A stretch of 64,000 bases of DNA from Colwellia sp. TT2012 (GTDB taxonomy: Bacteria; Pseudomonadota; Gammaproteobacteria; Enterobacterales; Alteromonadaceae), in contig NZ_LJYX01000006.1 in assembly GCF_001440345.1 (NCBI RefSeq), forward strand, positions 558,001-622,000. The letters are read 5' to 3'. Numbering within the stretch: the stretch's first letter is position 1; each line of letters begins with the position of its first letter. Of this stretch, positions 7,730 through 16,902 are shown in pieces. The notes below the pieces were generated by a model that worked only from the letters and a program-made list of their open reading frames with translations, had not been told where the DNA came from and did not search any database. The position numbers and the translations under genes are program-made.

Positions 7730-9967
7730 TCATTTCTCTTGGCTATGTATACTCTCAAGATAAGAGGCCTTGTTGGCTATTTCATTGGCGATAGCTAATT
7801 CAATTAATTGTGGTACATCTAAAATAAAAGCTATTTCACCATTACCGAGTAAGCTAGAGCCCCCTATACCTTTAAGTGCTTTAAAAAGTGGACCTAATGG
7901 TTTGACTACGGTTTGAATTTCGCCATTAAGTCGATCAACAGCAATACCGGCAACATCATTGCCAAATTGAACTATAACCAACTCTCTTTTAATTGAGTGC
8001 GGCATTTTATTATTGGCTAGTGTCTGTTCATGGCTTGGTGTTAGCTTGAATATTTCGGACATTTTTAGATAAGGGATCATTTCACCACGTAAATTTATGC
8101 AATGTCTGCCTTTGATGTCTTGGTGATTAGCCAGATTAATACATTCAATGATGGTCGCCTGCGGAATAATAAAATGTGTACCGCTAGCTTCCACGTGAAA
8201 ACCATCAATAATAGCGAGAGTTAGGGGCAGTCGAATCTTAAACTCGGAGCCAACACCTGTTTGTGATCTGATATCAATGCTGCCTTGTAATGCTTCTACA
8301 TTACGTTTTACTACATCCATACCAACCCCCCTGCCTGATAAGTTTGTCACTTCGGTTGCAGTTGAGAATCCAGGATGGAATATAAGTTGAAATAGTTCGT
8401 TATCACTCAATTCCGCGTCGGGGTGTATAATACCTTTTTCGATGGCTTTTTCTCGTACACGTACTTTATCAATGCCATTGCCATCATCACTTATAGCAAT
8501 AATAATGTGTCCACCTTCATGGTAGGCCGCTAGTTTTAGCTGTCCTTTAATGTTTTTTCCCGCAGCTTTTCGCGCTTCTATTGATTCTAAACCATGGTCC
8601 ATGGCATTTCGAACAATATGAGTGAGTGGGTCGCCCAATTTTTCCACCATTAAGCGATCTAGCTCAGTATCTGCGCCATCAATAATTAGTTCAACGTCCT
8701 TACCTAGTGCTTGGGCTGTATCTCTGACAAGACGTTTAAAGCGCTGAAAGGTAGCACCAATAGGTATCATTCTTAAACTTAAGGCAGCATCTCGTATTTG
8801 ATTAGTGAAATTATCAAAATCATCGACCGCTTCAATTAATGCGGTGTTCTTAGTGTATTTAGAGAGTAAGTCAATACGTTGTTGATTGATGACTAATTCG
8901 CCAATAAGGTTAATTAGGTGGTCTAAACGATTTGAGTCAATGCGAATTTGCTTACCTTCAGATTTTTTACTTTTATTTTGTGTTTGCTTTGTTAGTGCAG
9001 CACTGACTACTTCTTCTGGCACTTTATGCTGTTCCGTTAATAGCTCACCTAGTTTGTGGGTTTCAGTTTGTTCACCACTGGCTGTACTTTCTTTACTTTG
9101 AGATATTAGGGCTTGTTCAAGGGAGTGCTTAGTTAGTGAGCCGCAGTTCACCAAAATATCCCCTAACCTTTGATTTTCTTCTGGCAGTTTATCAATCAAG
9201 GCAAGGTAGTCTTCAATCTTAGCGCTGGGAGGTAAAATGGTGATATTTGAGTCATCTTGGACAAACATAAAGGTGTTTTCTATTTCCTCTAAGCTAGCGT
9301 CAGACTGTAGCGCTATTTCATAGGCTAAATAGAGAGTCTCAGCATCAAAGTGGGCTGAATCAGGGAAGGCATCGATAATTGTTTCTATATGTTTAATTTC
9401 ACCTAGGCTAGAGAGGAACTTGATAAAGGACAATGGGTCCATGCCATTTCTAAGGCAATCAGTTGATAGACGTAGAGAAATATGCCACAGCTTATTATTA
9501 TCTCCCTCATCAGTTGGTTTATTATCATTTTTGCTTGCCGTTACGGTACTTGTTTTTGCTAGGGTTTGGTTACTTTCTTCACTCGCCCAAGGCGCTAATG
9601 CGGCAAGTAAATCACCGTCAATTTTTTGTAGGTCCGTTTGTCCATTAAATTCATCTAGTGTGACAGCAACTAAACTTTGCATGTGATCGCGACATTTGAA
9701 CATAACGTCGATTAAATCTTTGTCTATCTTAATTTTATTGTCTCTAGCACGATCGAGTACATTTTCGACTATATGGGTAAAGCTAACAATATGATCTAGG
9801 CCAAAAATACCAGCCGAGCCTTTGATCGTGTGTGCAGAACGAAAAATATCATTAAGCATTTCGTTATCGCACTCACCCTCATCCATTTTTAGCAGCACAT
9901 TTTCCATTGACTCTAAATGTTCTTGAGCCTCTACATAGAAAGTTTGTAATACGTCATCTAGGCTCAT
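7730..9967 (-). CDS. cheA: Chemotaxis histidine kinase CheA with MshEN-like linker
   Basis: CheA autophosphorylates and passes phosphate to CheY, CheB and probably the REC-EAL protein. The 745-residue protein has an N-terminal HPt domain (phospho-acceptor His46 in SAHTIKGSAG), a middle region, a dimerisation domain from about 340, the kinase domain (N box HIVRNAMDHGLE, DDGNGID, GRGVGMDVVKRNV) and a C-terminal CheW-like domain. Residues 160-245 form another domain (WHISLRLSTDCLRNGMDPL), common in CheA of this type. Residues 265-328 carry two copies of a short repeat, LGDILVNCGSLTKHSLEQAL and LGELLTEQHKVPEEVVSAAL, which resembles the N-domain of GspE/MshE ATPases. Its ATG overlaps the stop of the STAS gene (TAATG). 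Confidence 0.95.
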   Translation of the reverse strand: MSLDDVLQTFYVEAQEHLESMENVLLKMDEGECDNEMLNDIFRSAHTIKGSAGIFGLDHIVSFTHIVENVLDRARDNKIKIDKDLIDVMFKCRDHMQSLVAVTLDEFNGQTDLQKIDGDLLAALAPWASEESNQTLAKTSTVTASKNDNKPTDEGDNNKLWHISLRLSTDCLRNGMDPLSFIKFLSSLGEIKHIETIIDAFPDSAHFDAETLYLAYEIALQSDASLEEIENTFMFVQDDSNITILPPSAKIEDYLALIDKLPEENQRLGDILVNCGSLTKHSLEQALISQSKESTASGEQTETHKLGELLTEQHKVPEEVVSAALTKQTQNKSKKSEGKQIRIDSNRLDHLINLIGELVINQQRIDLLSKYTKNTALIEAVDDFDNFTNQIRDAALSLRMIPIGATFQRFKRLVRDTAQALGKDVELIIDGADTELDRLMVEKLGDPLTHIVRNAMDHGLESIEARKAAGKNIKGQLKLAAYHEGGHIIIAISDDGNGIDKVRVREKAIEKGIIHPDAELSDNELFQLIFHPGFSTATEVTNLSGRGVGMDVVKRNVEALQGSIDIRSQTGVGSEFKIRLPLTLAIIDGFHVEASGTHFIIPQATIIECINLANHQDIKGRHCINLRGEMIPYLKMSEIFKLTPSHEQTLANNKMPHSIKRELVIVQFGNDVAGIAVDRLNGEIQTVVKPLGPLFKALKGIGGSSLLGNGEIAFILDVPQLIELAIANEIANKASYLESIHSQEK

Positions 9968-10314
9968 TACTCCACCTCTGCTTTACTGGCAGTCATTACT
10001 TTAATGTCTTCAAAGTCAATAAAGTAGCGGTTAAGCTGGAATAAATTACTATAATCAGTGAGCGCTTCACCTAAGCTAGTTATTTGATAATGACTATTTT
10101 GTTCATTGATTATTTTCATCAGCATAATGAGTAATTGCACACCAGCGGTATCAATCTCGGTAATATTATCGAGTTTGAGTCGGGTGAGACTTTTTAATTT
10201 TATTTGTTTAAAGTGCTGCTGAAATACGTCCATAGCACAATAAATTGTCAGCTCACCGCTAATGACAATTTCAGTACTGTCGTTGTTTGCTTGAGTTATT
10301 GTTATTTCAGCCAT
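9967..10314 (-). CDS. STAS-domain protein (anti-sigma-antagonist-like)
   Basis: A 115-residue single STAS domain, with the pattern VISGELTIYCAMDVFQQH, then LKLDNITEIDTAGVQLLIML. In SpoIIAA-type proteins a Ser or Thr near the DTAG position is phosphorylated; here the sequence is DTAGVQLL, so a Thr is available. It sits between cheY and cheA and overlaps cheA by TAATG, so it is stoichiometrically coupled to the kinase gene. STAS proteins occur in several chemosensory clusters of Vibrio and Pseudomonas relatives, where they may regulate signalling output; the role here is inferred only. Confidence 0.85.
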   Translation of the reverse strand: MAEITITQANNDSTEIVISGELTIYCAMDVFQQHFKQIKLKSLTRLKLDNITEIDTAGVQLLIMLMKIINEQNSHYQITSLGEALTDYSNLFQLNRYFIDFEDIKVMTASKAEVE

Positions 10315-10389
10315 ATTCTCTCAACCATTATCCTTTGCTTCTTGCGCCATTTTTTTTCGGTTCAGCAGCCGTACACTTTAGCTAAACTC

Positions 10390-10752
10390 TTAAGTAAGCA
10401 TAGTCACTGCTTGCAACATTTGTTCTGGTTTGAAGGGTTTTACCATCCAAGCTTTAGCACCTATAGCCTTACCTTGCTTTTTCATATCATCAGATGCTTC
10501 AGTGGTAAGCATAATGATGGGAGTAAACTTATAAGCGGGCATTTGCTTAATCGCTTTAACCATATCAATGCCGCCCATATTTGGCATGTTGACATCGGAG
10601 ATGATTAAGTGAATTTTTTTACCATCAAGTTTACTTAGGCCGTCTTTACCATCAACTGCTTCTAAAACTTCATAGCCCGCGCTTTTTAGCGTCATAGCGA
10701 CTACTTGTCTGATACTTGCTGAATCATCAACTATTAAAATTGTTTTACTCAT
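10390..10752 (-). CDS. cheY: Chemotaxis response regulator CheY
   Basis: A 120-residue single receiver domain. Visible residues are the acidic pair in ILIVDDSASIR, the phospho-Asp of IISDVNMPNMGG, the Thr of IMLTTEAS and the Lys of MVKPFKPEQM. It lies upstream of the STAS-cheA pair and downstream of an MCP gene, so it is the cognate response regulator of this CheA. Single-domain regulators of this look can act on flagellar or pilus motors or as phosphate sinks. Which is the case cannot be decided from the window, since no flagellar genes are present. Confidence 0.92.
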   Translation of the reverse strand: MSKTILIVDDSASIRQVVAMTLKSAGYEVLEAVDGKDGLSKLDGKKIHLIISDVNMPNMGGIDMVKAIKQMPAYKFTPIIMLTTEASDDMKKQGKAIGAKAWMVKPFKPEQMLQAVTMLT

Positions 10753-10795
10753 TACTCTGTTACCATTATTTAATTAAGCACGACAGAATTTCCCT

Positions 10796-11983
10796 TTAAA
10801 AAAAGGTAATTTCATCATTTTTATTATCGGGTGATTTTTCACTGCCATCATGCATGGCAACTTGCTCTAAGGTGGAATATGTCTGTTTAATATTATTAAG
10901 CCACTGATGTATATCTACCGGCTCTATAGGAAGCCCTTGGCTGAAATTGTATTGGCATTGTTGGAAGTTAGGGGCAAGTTTGTTCATATCATCAAATACA
11001 TGGCCAAGTATTTGGCTAACTCTATCTTGGAATTGCAGCGATACCAGTACATCATCTATCGCCAATTGCACCGTGGTGTTTTCTTGTATTAGTTGGCTCG
11101 CATTGAGCATGATTTTCTCTCCAGCGACACTGTAATTTTCGATGACTTTTTTTATTGTTTCTTCAGCTGAGTTAATGATAAGGGTATCTTGTTCGGTAAA
11201 TTCTTGGGTTTTAGTTAAGGTGTTTTGTAAGGTGGCATTAACTTGCTCAATGGTTTTGGTGATTCGGGCACCCGTTTCACCAGAGCGAGTTGATAAGGTT
11301 CTAACCTCATCGGCAACAACGGCAAATCCTCGGCCAGCTTCACCTGCACGCGCTGCTTCAATGGCGGCATTAAGAGCGAGTAAGTTAGTCTGTGAAGCTA
11401 TCCCCGCAACTTCATCACCCATTCGGGAAAGCTCTTCAGCAATGGTGGATAAATTATTTATTTCACTTAAAATTTGATCACGACCTACCATGGCGTCGTG
11501 TAAAGATTGAATGATGGTATTTAATGACTGTTCCGATTGACTAATAATATGGGTTAGACCACCTTCGCCACTCATCTCGCCAGAACTATCTTGTGATGTT
11601 TTAATGGCTTCGGCTAATTGGTCCTTAATACAGGAAAAATTTGTTGCTAGTTTATTTATGTTTTCATCGCCTTGGTCCCTGGCCAATGATGTTTGTCCAG
11701 CCCAGACTGCAATGATTTGATGTGCTAAATCTAAATATTGTTCTATATGAATCTTGTCTTGCTTGTTTGTTGACGATGCTTGTTCCGCCTGTAATAGCTT
11801 TTGTTGGTATGCCATCGAGATTTTTTTTTGGAAAAAAAAACAAGCATAACCGGCAGAAATAACAACCACAGCAAGGATAATTGCTAATGTTATGCTTTGA
11901 CCACTATCGAGTAAGGCGAGTAATACGCATATAGAGAGAATGAAAAAGCTAATATTTATTTTTTTTTGCATATTAATAAGCAT
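10796..11983 (-). CDS. Methyl-accepting chemotaxis protein without large sensor domain
   Basis: A chemoreceptor-type protein of about 395 residues from the ATG at 11981-11983, which has AGGAA six bases upstream (the frame is open for 12 more codons). Two closely spaced hydrophobic segments (about residues 10-26 and 31-50) form a hairpin with almost no periplasmic loop, so no extracellular ligand is likely. The rest is a coiled-coil signalling region with the conserved tip ([38 protein letters not shown]). The C-terminal part ([19 protein letters not shown]) matches receptors that sense intracellular or membrane signals. It is the first gene of the minus-strand chemosensory operon, 43 bases before cheY. 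Confidence 0.9.
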   Translation of the reverse strand: MLINMQKKINISFFILSICVLLALLDSGQSITLAIILAVVVISAGYACFFFQKKISMAYQQKLLQAEQASSTNKQDKIHIEQYLDLAHQIIAVWAGQTSLARDQGDENINKLATNFSCIKDQLAEAIKTSQDSSGEMSGEGGLTHIISQSEQSLNTIIQSLHDAMVGRDQILSEINNLSTIAEELSRMGDEVAGIASQTNLLALNAAIEAARAGEAGRGFAVVADEVRTLSTRSGETGARITKTIEQVNATLQNTLTKTQEFTEQDTLIINSAEETIKKVIENYSVAGEKIMLNASQLIQENTTVQLAIDDVLVSLQFQDRVSQILGHVFDDMNKLAPNFQQCQYNFSQGLPIEPVDIHQWLNNIKQTYSTLEQVAMHDGSEKSPDNKNDEITFF

Positions 11984-12349
11984 TACTGTTCCTATAGATG
12001 ATAGCGTGTGATTTATCATATATTCATAAAAAATTGACCTTAAACATAAAACTAAAAAGTTACGCTATAAATTAGCGTAGACAATGAAACTCAATAAAAC
12101 AAGGCTTGCTAGTTATATGCTAAGTTATTTTATAATCTAACTATTGTATATATTTCATTCGTTTAGGTGCTTTCTCCGAGGAAATAGTCATAACAAAAGT
12201 TAGCTTATTACCGTTAAAACTGAGTATAATTCGGTCAAAGTTGTTTTGATGACCTCTTAATAGCAGCAAGGTTAGGCTGCTTGCGCAATGACAGCTTTAT
12301 CGTTAGATTTTTTATCCTTCACTTTTAAATATATTCTGAGGAATTCTTC
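11984..12349. promoter_or_regulatory. Divergent intergenic region upstream of the chemosensory operon
   Basis: This 366-base AT-rich gap lies between the first gene of the minus-strand chemosensory operon and the plus-strand lipoprotein gene, so it should contain promoters in both directions. I could not assign a convincing -35/-10 pair on either strand. A GAGGAAT about eight bases upstream of 12350 is a credible ribosome site for the lipoprotein. No terminator or repeat was recognised. Confidence 0.4.
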
Positions 12350-13699
12350 TTGAATAAATACTTAATATCCCCTCTATTGTTAACCATTTTTATTCAAGGT
12401 TGTGGTGGTAGTTCATCTAGTATTCCAGAAAAACCAGTAGAGCCAGTTGAATACAGCTTTTCTTTAACGTCACAATTAATCAACGATTGTGGCATCAGTA
12501 GCGCTTTTACTAAGGTTGAATTGTTACTTCAAGATGATACGTGGCAAACCATTGCTAGCTATAAACCCGATGAAAATGGTGTTATTAGTTTTGTGACGAC
12601 AAATGAGTTTATTAACTATACCTTAGTGGCTGAAAATCAGCAGGGCAATGAAGCACAAGGTTTGAATGTGGTCAGTTTTTATCAAGCCAGTAGTGACACA
12701 CCAGCGCATTATCAGGCTCAGTTCGATGACTTAATTGATAATGATACAAGCTGTGAGTGCGTCACGCAGGATCTAAATTTAGATCACGCTCCATTGGAAA
12801 CGCTAGCATCGGTGACTAGTTCTTCTCACTTTGATAGTTGGCGGGTGATTAATAGCGAGAATACTTTATTTGAAGGCGTGCAAGTTTGCCGTACCATAGA
12901 TGGTGATTGGCCATTACATTCATTTTCGGTAGAAGGTCTAGCTTTTAATCAAAAGCTGATTGCTGCTGGTAACTTTCTTGACCTTAATGTTGAGGCTAAT
13001 ATCGAAGGTGTTTGGTCATTATTTGCAAAGCTTCATGCAACTCCTTACGGGTTAACTCCACCATATCAAGAGGTCAGCAGTGAGCAGCTAATAAAAGGTG
13101 CTAAGCATTTTTCAACACAAGTAGCTGAAGGTGAGCAAAGCTTACTAGTTTTTGATAATCACATACATACCAGTGAAAATTATTATCAATCACAAGCCAG
13201 TGTAACCTTTGAGCTAAGTGGCTCTATTTTTGGTACTGCTGTTTCTAAGACTAAGCATCAAGTGATTTCAACCATTGCTGAGGTGTCTTTGGACGTGATG
13301 GCTGGTCAGTATAAACCGGCTTTCAACGAACCCTACTTTGATGAAATCAAAGAAGATGGTAGCTACGATTATAGTGCTATTTCTGGTTACCCTATGGCAA
13401 TCATAAACTTCACTTTTAGGGCCACTGACCCTAAAACTGGTTTACCCATGCCGGCAAAGTGGACCTTTTATGGCCCTGAAAAAGGTCTATTAGCCATTAG
13501 TGCACCATTAACGGGTTATGACGATATTATTGATATTAAAACCAGCAAAAAATCCCAGGATGTGCAGTTAATTAAAAGTAAGATGGCCAATAATTACTCG
13601 GATTATATTAAATATTACCAAGCTAACAGTGCATTGGATCGGACTAATGATTTTGTTAAAGATATGACAGCAGCAGAGCTTAGGCTTAAATTTAATTAG
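12350..13699 (+). CDS. Uncharacterised lipoprotein
   Basis: A 449-residue protein that begins with TTG, chosen because GAGGAAT lies at a good distance and the signal sequence begins at once. The N-terminus is a lipoprotein signal (PLLLTIFIQGC, with the lipid-bearing Cys near residue 18) followed by a Gly/Ser-rich linker (GGSSSS), so it is expected at the outer membrane or periplasm. I do not recognise a domain. The mature part looks beta-rich, and there are several further Cys residues (NDCGIS, SCECV, QVCRTI) that could form disulfides. It is followed by an intrinsic terminator and does not share a transcript with the B12 genes on the opposite strand. Confidence 0.75.
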   Translation: MNKYLISPLLLTIFIQGCGGSSSSIPEKPVEPVEYSFSLTSQLINDCGISSAFTKVELLLQDDTWQTIASYKPDENGVISFVTTNEFINYTLVAENQQGNEAQGLNVVSFYQASSDTPAHYQAQFDDLIDNDTSCECVTQDLNLDHAPLETLASVTSSSHFDSWRVINSENTLFEGVQVCRTIDGDWPLHSFSVEGLAFNQKLIAAGNFLDLNVEANIEGVWSLFAKLHATPYGLTPPYQEVSSEQLIKGAKHFSTQVAEGEQSLLVFDNHIHTSENYYQSQASVTFELSGSIFGTAVSKTKHQVISTIAEVSLDVMAGQYKPAFNEPYFDEIKEDGSYDYSAISGYPMAIINFTFRATDPKTGLPMPAKWTFYGPEKGLLAISAPLTGYDDIIDIKTSKKSQDVQLIKSKMANNYSDYIKYYQANSALDRTNDFVKDMTAAELRLKFN

Positions 13700-13727
13700 C
13701 GCATTTTAGCCAGATTGTTTTCGTTAT

Positions 13728-13755
13728 AAAAAAGCCTGCAATTGCAGGCTTTTTT
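13728..13755. terminator. Bidirectional intrinsic terminator
   Basis: A perfect hairpin, GCCTGCAATTGCAGGC, flanked by A and T runs on both sides. It can end both the plus-strand lipoprotein transcript and the minus-strand btuB-like transcript. Confidence 0.92.
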
Positions 13756-13809
13756 GTGATTATCAATCTGATTTTTAGTTTTTATCGGTTTTATAAATAT
13801 AACATAAGA

Positions 13810-15699
13810 TTAAAATTTATAATCTAGCGTTAGGCTGTAACCACGTTCCGCTCCAGGATATTCACTGGCTGTTTGATAATCTTTATCGGTGAGGTTAGTT
13901 ACTTTAGCGAATAAACTCAATTGATCATTTAGGCGGTAGTTTACCCCAACATCAAGTAAAGTATAAGCTTTAAGCGTCTTGTCTTCAGCGTTAGCGTTAT
14001 CATAGCTACTACCTTGATATCTTACATCAAAAGTAAACTCTAACTGTCCAAGTGAATAGAAGAAGTTATAGTTAGCCGAAAAGTGTGGGCGTCTAGCTAG
14101 TTGCTTGCCTGTGGTTTTATCCTCAGCGTCAACATGGCTTAAGGTTAGTCTGTTACTCGTATCAGCTATATCTGCAGAAATAGTCGCTTCAGCACCTAGT
14201 ATTTCAGCTTGGGCAATATTCTTTGGCTGCCAAGGACTAAAAGGGTCTGAGCTATCTACAGGTGCCCACTCGATTAAGTTATCAATATTGGTTTGATAAA
14301 TAGACACTTCAGCCGAAAAAAAATCATTTTGATAACGGGTTAAAAACTCTGTGCTATCAGCTGTTTCTGAAACTAAGTCAGGGTTGCCTGAGAAAGGATA
14401 GTACAAGTCATTGAAGCTCGGCGCTTTAAAAGCAGTACCGTGACTTAAAGAGAAAAGTAACTGGTCGCTAACTTGGTAACCTGCAGCTAATTGATAGGTG
14501 GTTTCACCATTAATGTCACCTACTTTATCGTAACGCACTGAGGCTTCAAGTTTAATCTGCTCAATGTTATGACGACCGGTGACAAAAAACGCACTAGCAT
14601 CGCGTTTGGTTTTGTCATATTCATTGTTGCTATCAATACTTTCACTATACCACTCAACGCCTGCGGTCACTTCTGATGAGTCAGCAAAGGGACGTTGTGC
14701 TAAAGCGGTTACTTGGTTTCGCGTTGTGGTGAATAAACTGTTTGGATTATTAAAGCCATTGTCATCATTGTAATCACTGTAGTTATCTTCATTGCTGTCT
14801 TGAGAGGTACTTAAACCCAATTGTAAGTACACTTGTTCAAGTTGCAGGTGATTTCTTAGCAAAAAATGATAATTTTCGTAACTGCTTTCGTCACCGCTAT
14901 AAAGGGTATTAGTATCAATTTCTGTGGTGCCTTGGTCATATTGTGTGTTTAATTCAAGGGTATATTGCTTGGTAAATTGACTGGTACCAGCAAGACCTAC
15001 AGATTGACGATCATAACCATCATCATCATTTTGGTCCACGGTAAACATGTTAGCGCCATTAGGCACAATAACATCAAAGCCATCTGATTTTTCAGCAGTT
15101 GCGGTAAATGTGTAGCTATGGTCTTCATTACCAAAACCTAGCGCTCCATAACCTTGGTATAAGCTATTACTACCAATTTTCACCCCTACTTGACCTTCAC
15201 CAGGGCTTAAATCTCTAGTGAAAATTTGGATTACACCACCAACCGCATCTGAGCCCCATAATGCTGCTCTAGGCCCTCTGATTATTTCTATACGCTCAAT
15301 TAATTGCACAGGAATATCAGCAATGCTTTTTACGCCAAGAGTAGCCGAGCCAACACGAACACCGTTCACTAGCACTAACACGTGATCTGAATTGGTACCG
15401 CGAATAAAGGCTGAAGATTTATGTGCAGAAGTACCTTGTGTGGTTATAGTAATACCAGCAACACGCCTTAGTAAGTCACTGACAGATAGCGGTTGAATTT
15501 GTTCAATATTTGCTCGGGTAAAAATGTCGACAGCAGCTAGGGTATCAAATTTATCTTGAATACTGCGGTTTGCGGTAACGACGATAGTTTCATCCGCTTT
15601 AAGTGTTTTATTAATCAGGGCAGTGTTAGTTTGCTCAGCAAAAGAAAGTGATGAGTAAAGTAGGCTGCTAATACTTAGTGCTATTAATTTTTTTTTCAT
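13810..15699 (-). CDS. btuB: TonB-dependent vitamin B12 receptor, BtuB type
   Basis: An outer-membrane beta-barrel that takes up cobalamin with energy from TonB-ExbBD. The start is the ATG at 15697-15699, preceded by GAGGACAAC; the frame is open for seven more codons. A signal peptide (LIALSISSLLYSSLSFA) is followed by the TonB box (DETIVVTANR), the plug domain (SDLLRRVAGITITTQGTSAH, IERIEIIRGPRAALWGSDAV) and a 22-strand-type barrel ending in an aromatic residue (YSLTLDYKF). The mature length, about 610 residues, fits BtuB. The assignment to B12 rests on the cobalamin riboswitch directly upstream and the adjoining btuF-cobO-btuC-btuD genes; barrel sequence alone would not prove the ligand. 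Confidence 0.93.
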   Translation of the reverse strand: MKKKLIALSISSLLYSSLSFAEQTNTALINKTLKADETIVVTANRSIQDKFDTLAAVDIFTRANIEQIQPLSVSDLLRRVAGITITTQGTSAHKSSAFIRGTNSDHVLVLVNGVRVGSATLGVKSIADIPVQLIERIEIIRGPRAALWGSDAVGGVIQIFTRDLSPGEGQVGVKIGSNSLYQGYGALGFGNEDHSYTFTATAEKSDGFDVIVPNGANMFTVDQNDDDGYDRQSVGLAGTSQFTKQYTLELNTQYDQGTTEIDTNTLYSGDESSYENYHFLLRNHLQLEQVYLQLGLSTSQDSNEDNYSDYNDDNGFNNPNSLFTTTRNQVTALAQRPFADSSEVTAGVEWYSESIDSNNEYDKTKRDASAFFVTGRHNIEQIKLEASVRYDKVGDINGETTYQLAAGYQVSDQLLFSLSHGTAFKAPSFNDLYYPFSGNPDLVSETADSTEFLTRYQNDFFSAEVSIYQTNIDNLIEWAPVDSSDPFSPWQPKNIAQAEILGAEATISADIADTSNRLTLSHVDAEDKTTGKQLARRPHFSANYNFFYSLGQLEFTFDVRYQGSSYDNANAEDKTLKAYTLLDVGVNYRLNDQLSLFAKVTNLTDKDYQTASEYPGAERGYSLTLDYKF

Positions 15700-15749
15700 G
15701 TTGTCCTCAGTTATAAGCACCCACCGTGCTTATAATGATTAATTTAATT

Positions 15750-15892
15750 TTAGGCCGGTCTCCGGACTTGAGTTACAAAAAACTGTAACTTACACCGTTG
15801 CGGGGGCAGTATTGGGTTAACAAGTTTCCCGTTTTACCTTCAGTTTTAGTCATGGTTATTTACCAATTATCATTAAAACTATCGGGCACCTA
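15750..15892 (-). promoter_or_regulatory. Cobalamin riboswitch upstream of btuB
   Basis: On the minus strand the leader begins with GGTGCCCGAT, contains the conserved B12-box core CTGCCCCCGCAACGGT, and ends with AAGTCCGGAGACCGGCCT just before the gene. These are the hallmark blocks of the cobalamin riboswitch class, in the right order. Cobalamin binding is expected to reduce btuB expression, probably by masking translation or causing early termination. Boundaries are approximate. Confidence 0.93.
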
Positions 15893-15920
15893 AAATAGGT
15901 ATTATTGACTAGCGAATAGG

Positions 15921-16817
15921 CTAGTTATGTTTTTGTTGTAAAATCGTTCTTGTTTTATCGATTGCTGCACACAAATCTTTTAATGCCGTTAAGCTGCGTA
16001 CCGTCATCCGATGCATAGCATCGGCGTCAGGTTGAATTATTTGCTTATTGGCTACTGCCGGTATCATTGGCCAATCTTGCCAATTAAAGCCCTCGCGCTC
16101 TTTTTGATTAACGGATAGTGGCTGAATAATGACTTGCACTGCCGCTGGTAGTACTTGCTCTATGCTAATTTGTGGATATGGTGTGATCACCTTGGCAAAG
16201 GGATTTTTGACTTTACAAATATTAAAAAATTGTTGTGGCCAACTGCCCTTGGCAACCGTTGTTAAGGGTCTTGACCACAGCTCGTAAAAGCCCGTTATTA
16301 CTGTTTTATCTTGGTAAGTCATTATTATCTTTGCTAATTCAAGTTCGAACTTTTTCGCTACTCTTTCACCTTGTTCGCTATGGCCGGTCAGCTTAGCAAA
16401 GTGGCGAACTTCTTTCGCTATATCTGAAAAAATCAGGGGGTGGGAGTAAATAACGTTAAACCCCAGTTGCTCTAATCGTGCTAAGTCATCACTCGGATTG
16501 CCATTTTTCCAGGCGATAATTAAGTCAGGTTGCAACTCAATTACTCGTTCTAGTTGTAAACGGATATAATTACCTATACGCGGTATTTTTTTCGCCTGCT
16601 CTGGGTAGTCAGCAAAGGCTGTGGTACCAATAATTTGCTCACCGGCACCGACATCATAAAGCATCTCAACAATATGTGGGGCAAGGGCTATAATGCTTGG
16701 TTTGTTTTCTTCTTTAGATAGTTCTTTATCCAGTTCTTTATTAGTTTCTATACTCAGTTCGGCATAAGCTGAGCTTGAAATTAACAGTAAAGTTAACAGC
16801 AAAGAGGTTAATTTCAT
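15921..16817 (-). CDS. btuF: Periplasmic cobalamin-binding protein BtuF
   Basis: The periplasmic binding protein that delivers cobalamin to the BtuCD transporter. It has a cleavable signal peptide (LTSLLLTLLLISSSAYA) and the class III binding-protein fold (SIIALAPHIVEMLYDVGAG, PRIGNYIRLQLERVIELQPD, LIIAWKNGNPSDDL). 298 residues is normal for BtuF. It is the last gene of the minus-strand operon btuD-btuC-cobO-btuF and ends just upstream of the btuB riboswitch. The short stretch between signal peptide and fold is charged (ETNKELDKELSKEENK), a lineage-specific addition. Confidence 0.93.
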   Translation of the reverse strand: MKLTSLLLTLLLISSSAYAELSIETNKELDKELSKEENKPSIIALAPHIVEMLYDVGAGEQIIGTTAFADYPEQAKKIPRIGNYIRLQLERVIELQPDLIIAWKNGNPSDDLARLEQLGFNVIYSHPLIFSDIAKEVRHFAKLTGHSEQGERVAKKFELELAKIIMTYQDKTVITGFYELWSRPLTTVAKGSWPQQFFNICKVKNPFAKVITPYPQISIEQVLPAAVQVIIQPLSVNQKEREGFNWQDWPMIPAVANKQIIQPDADAMHRMTVRSLTALKDLCAAIDKTRTILQQKHN

Positions 16818-16902
16818 CGTATTGTTTCTGTTTGGTGATAAGTTGTGCAGCTAGCTCAGCAAGTGCTAGCTGCACGTTATTTTTAATGGCTGGAGTCGTA
16901 TT

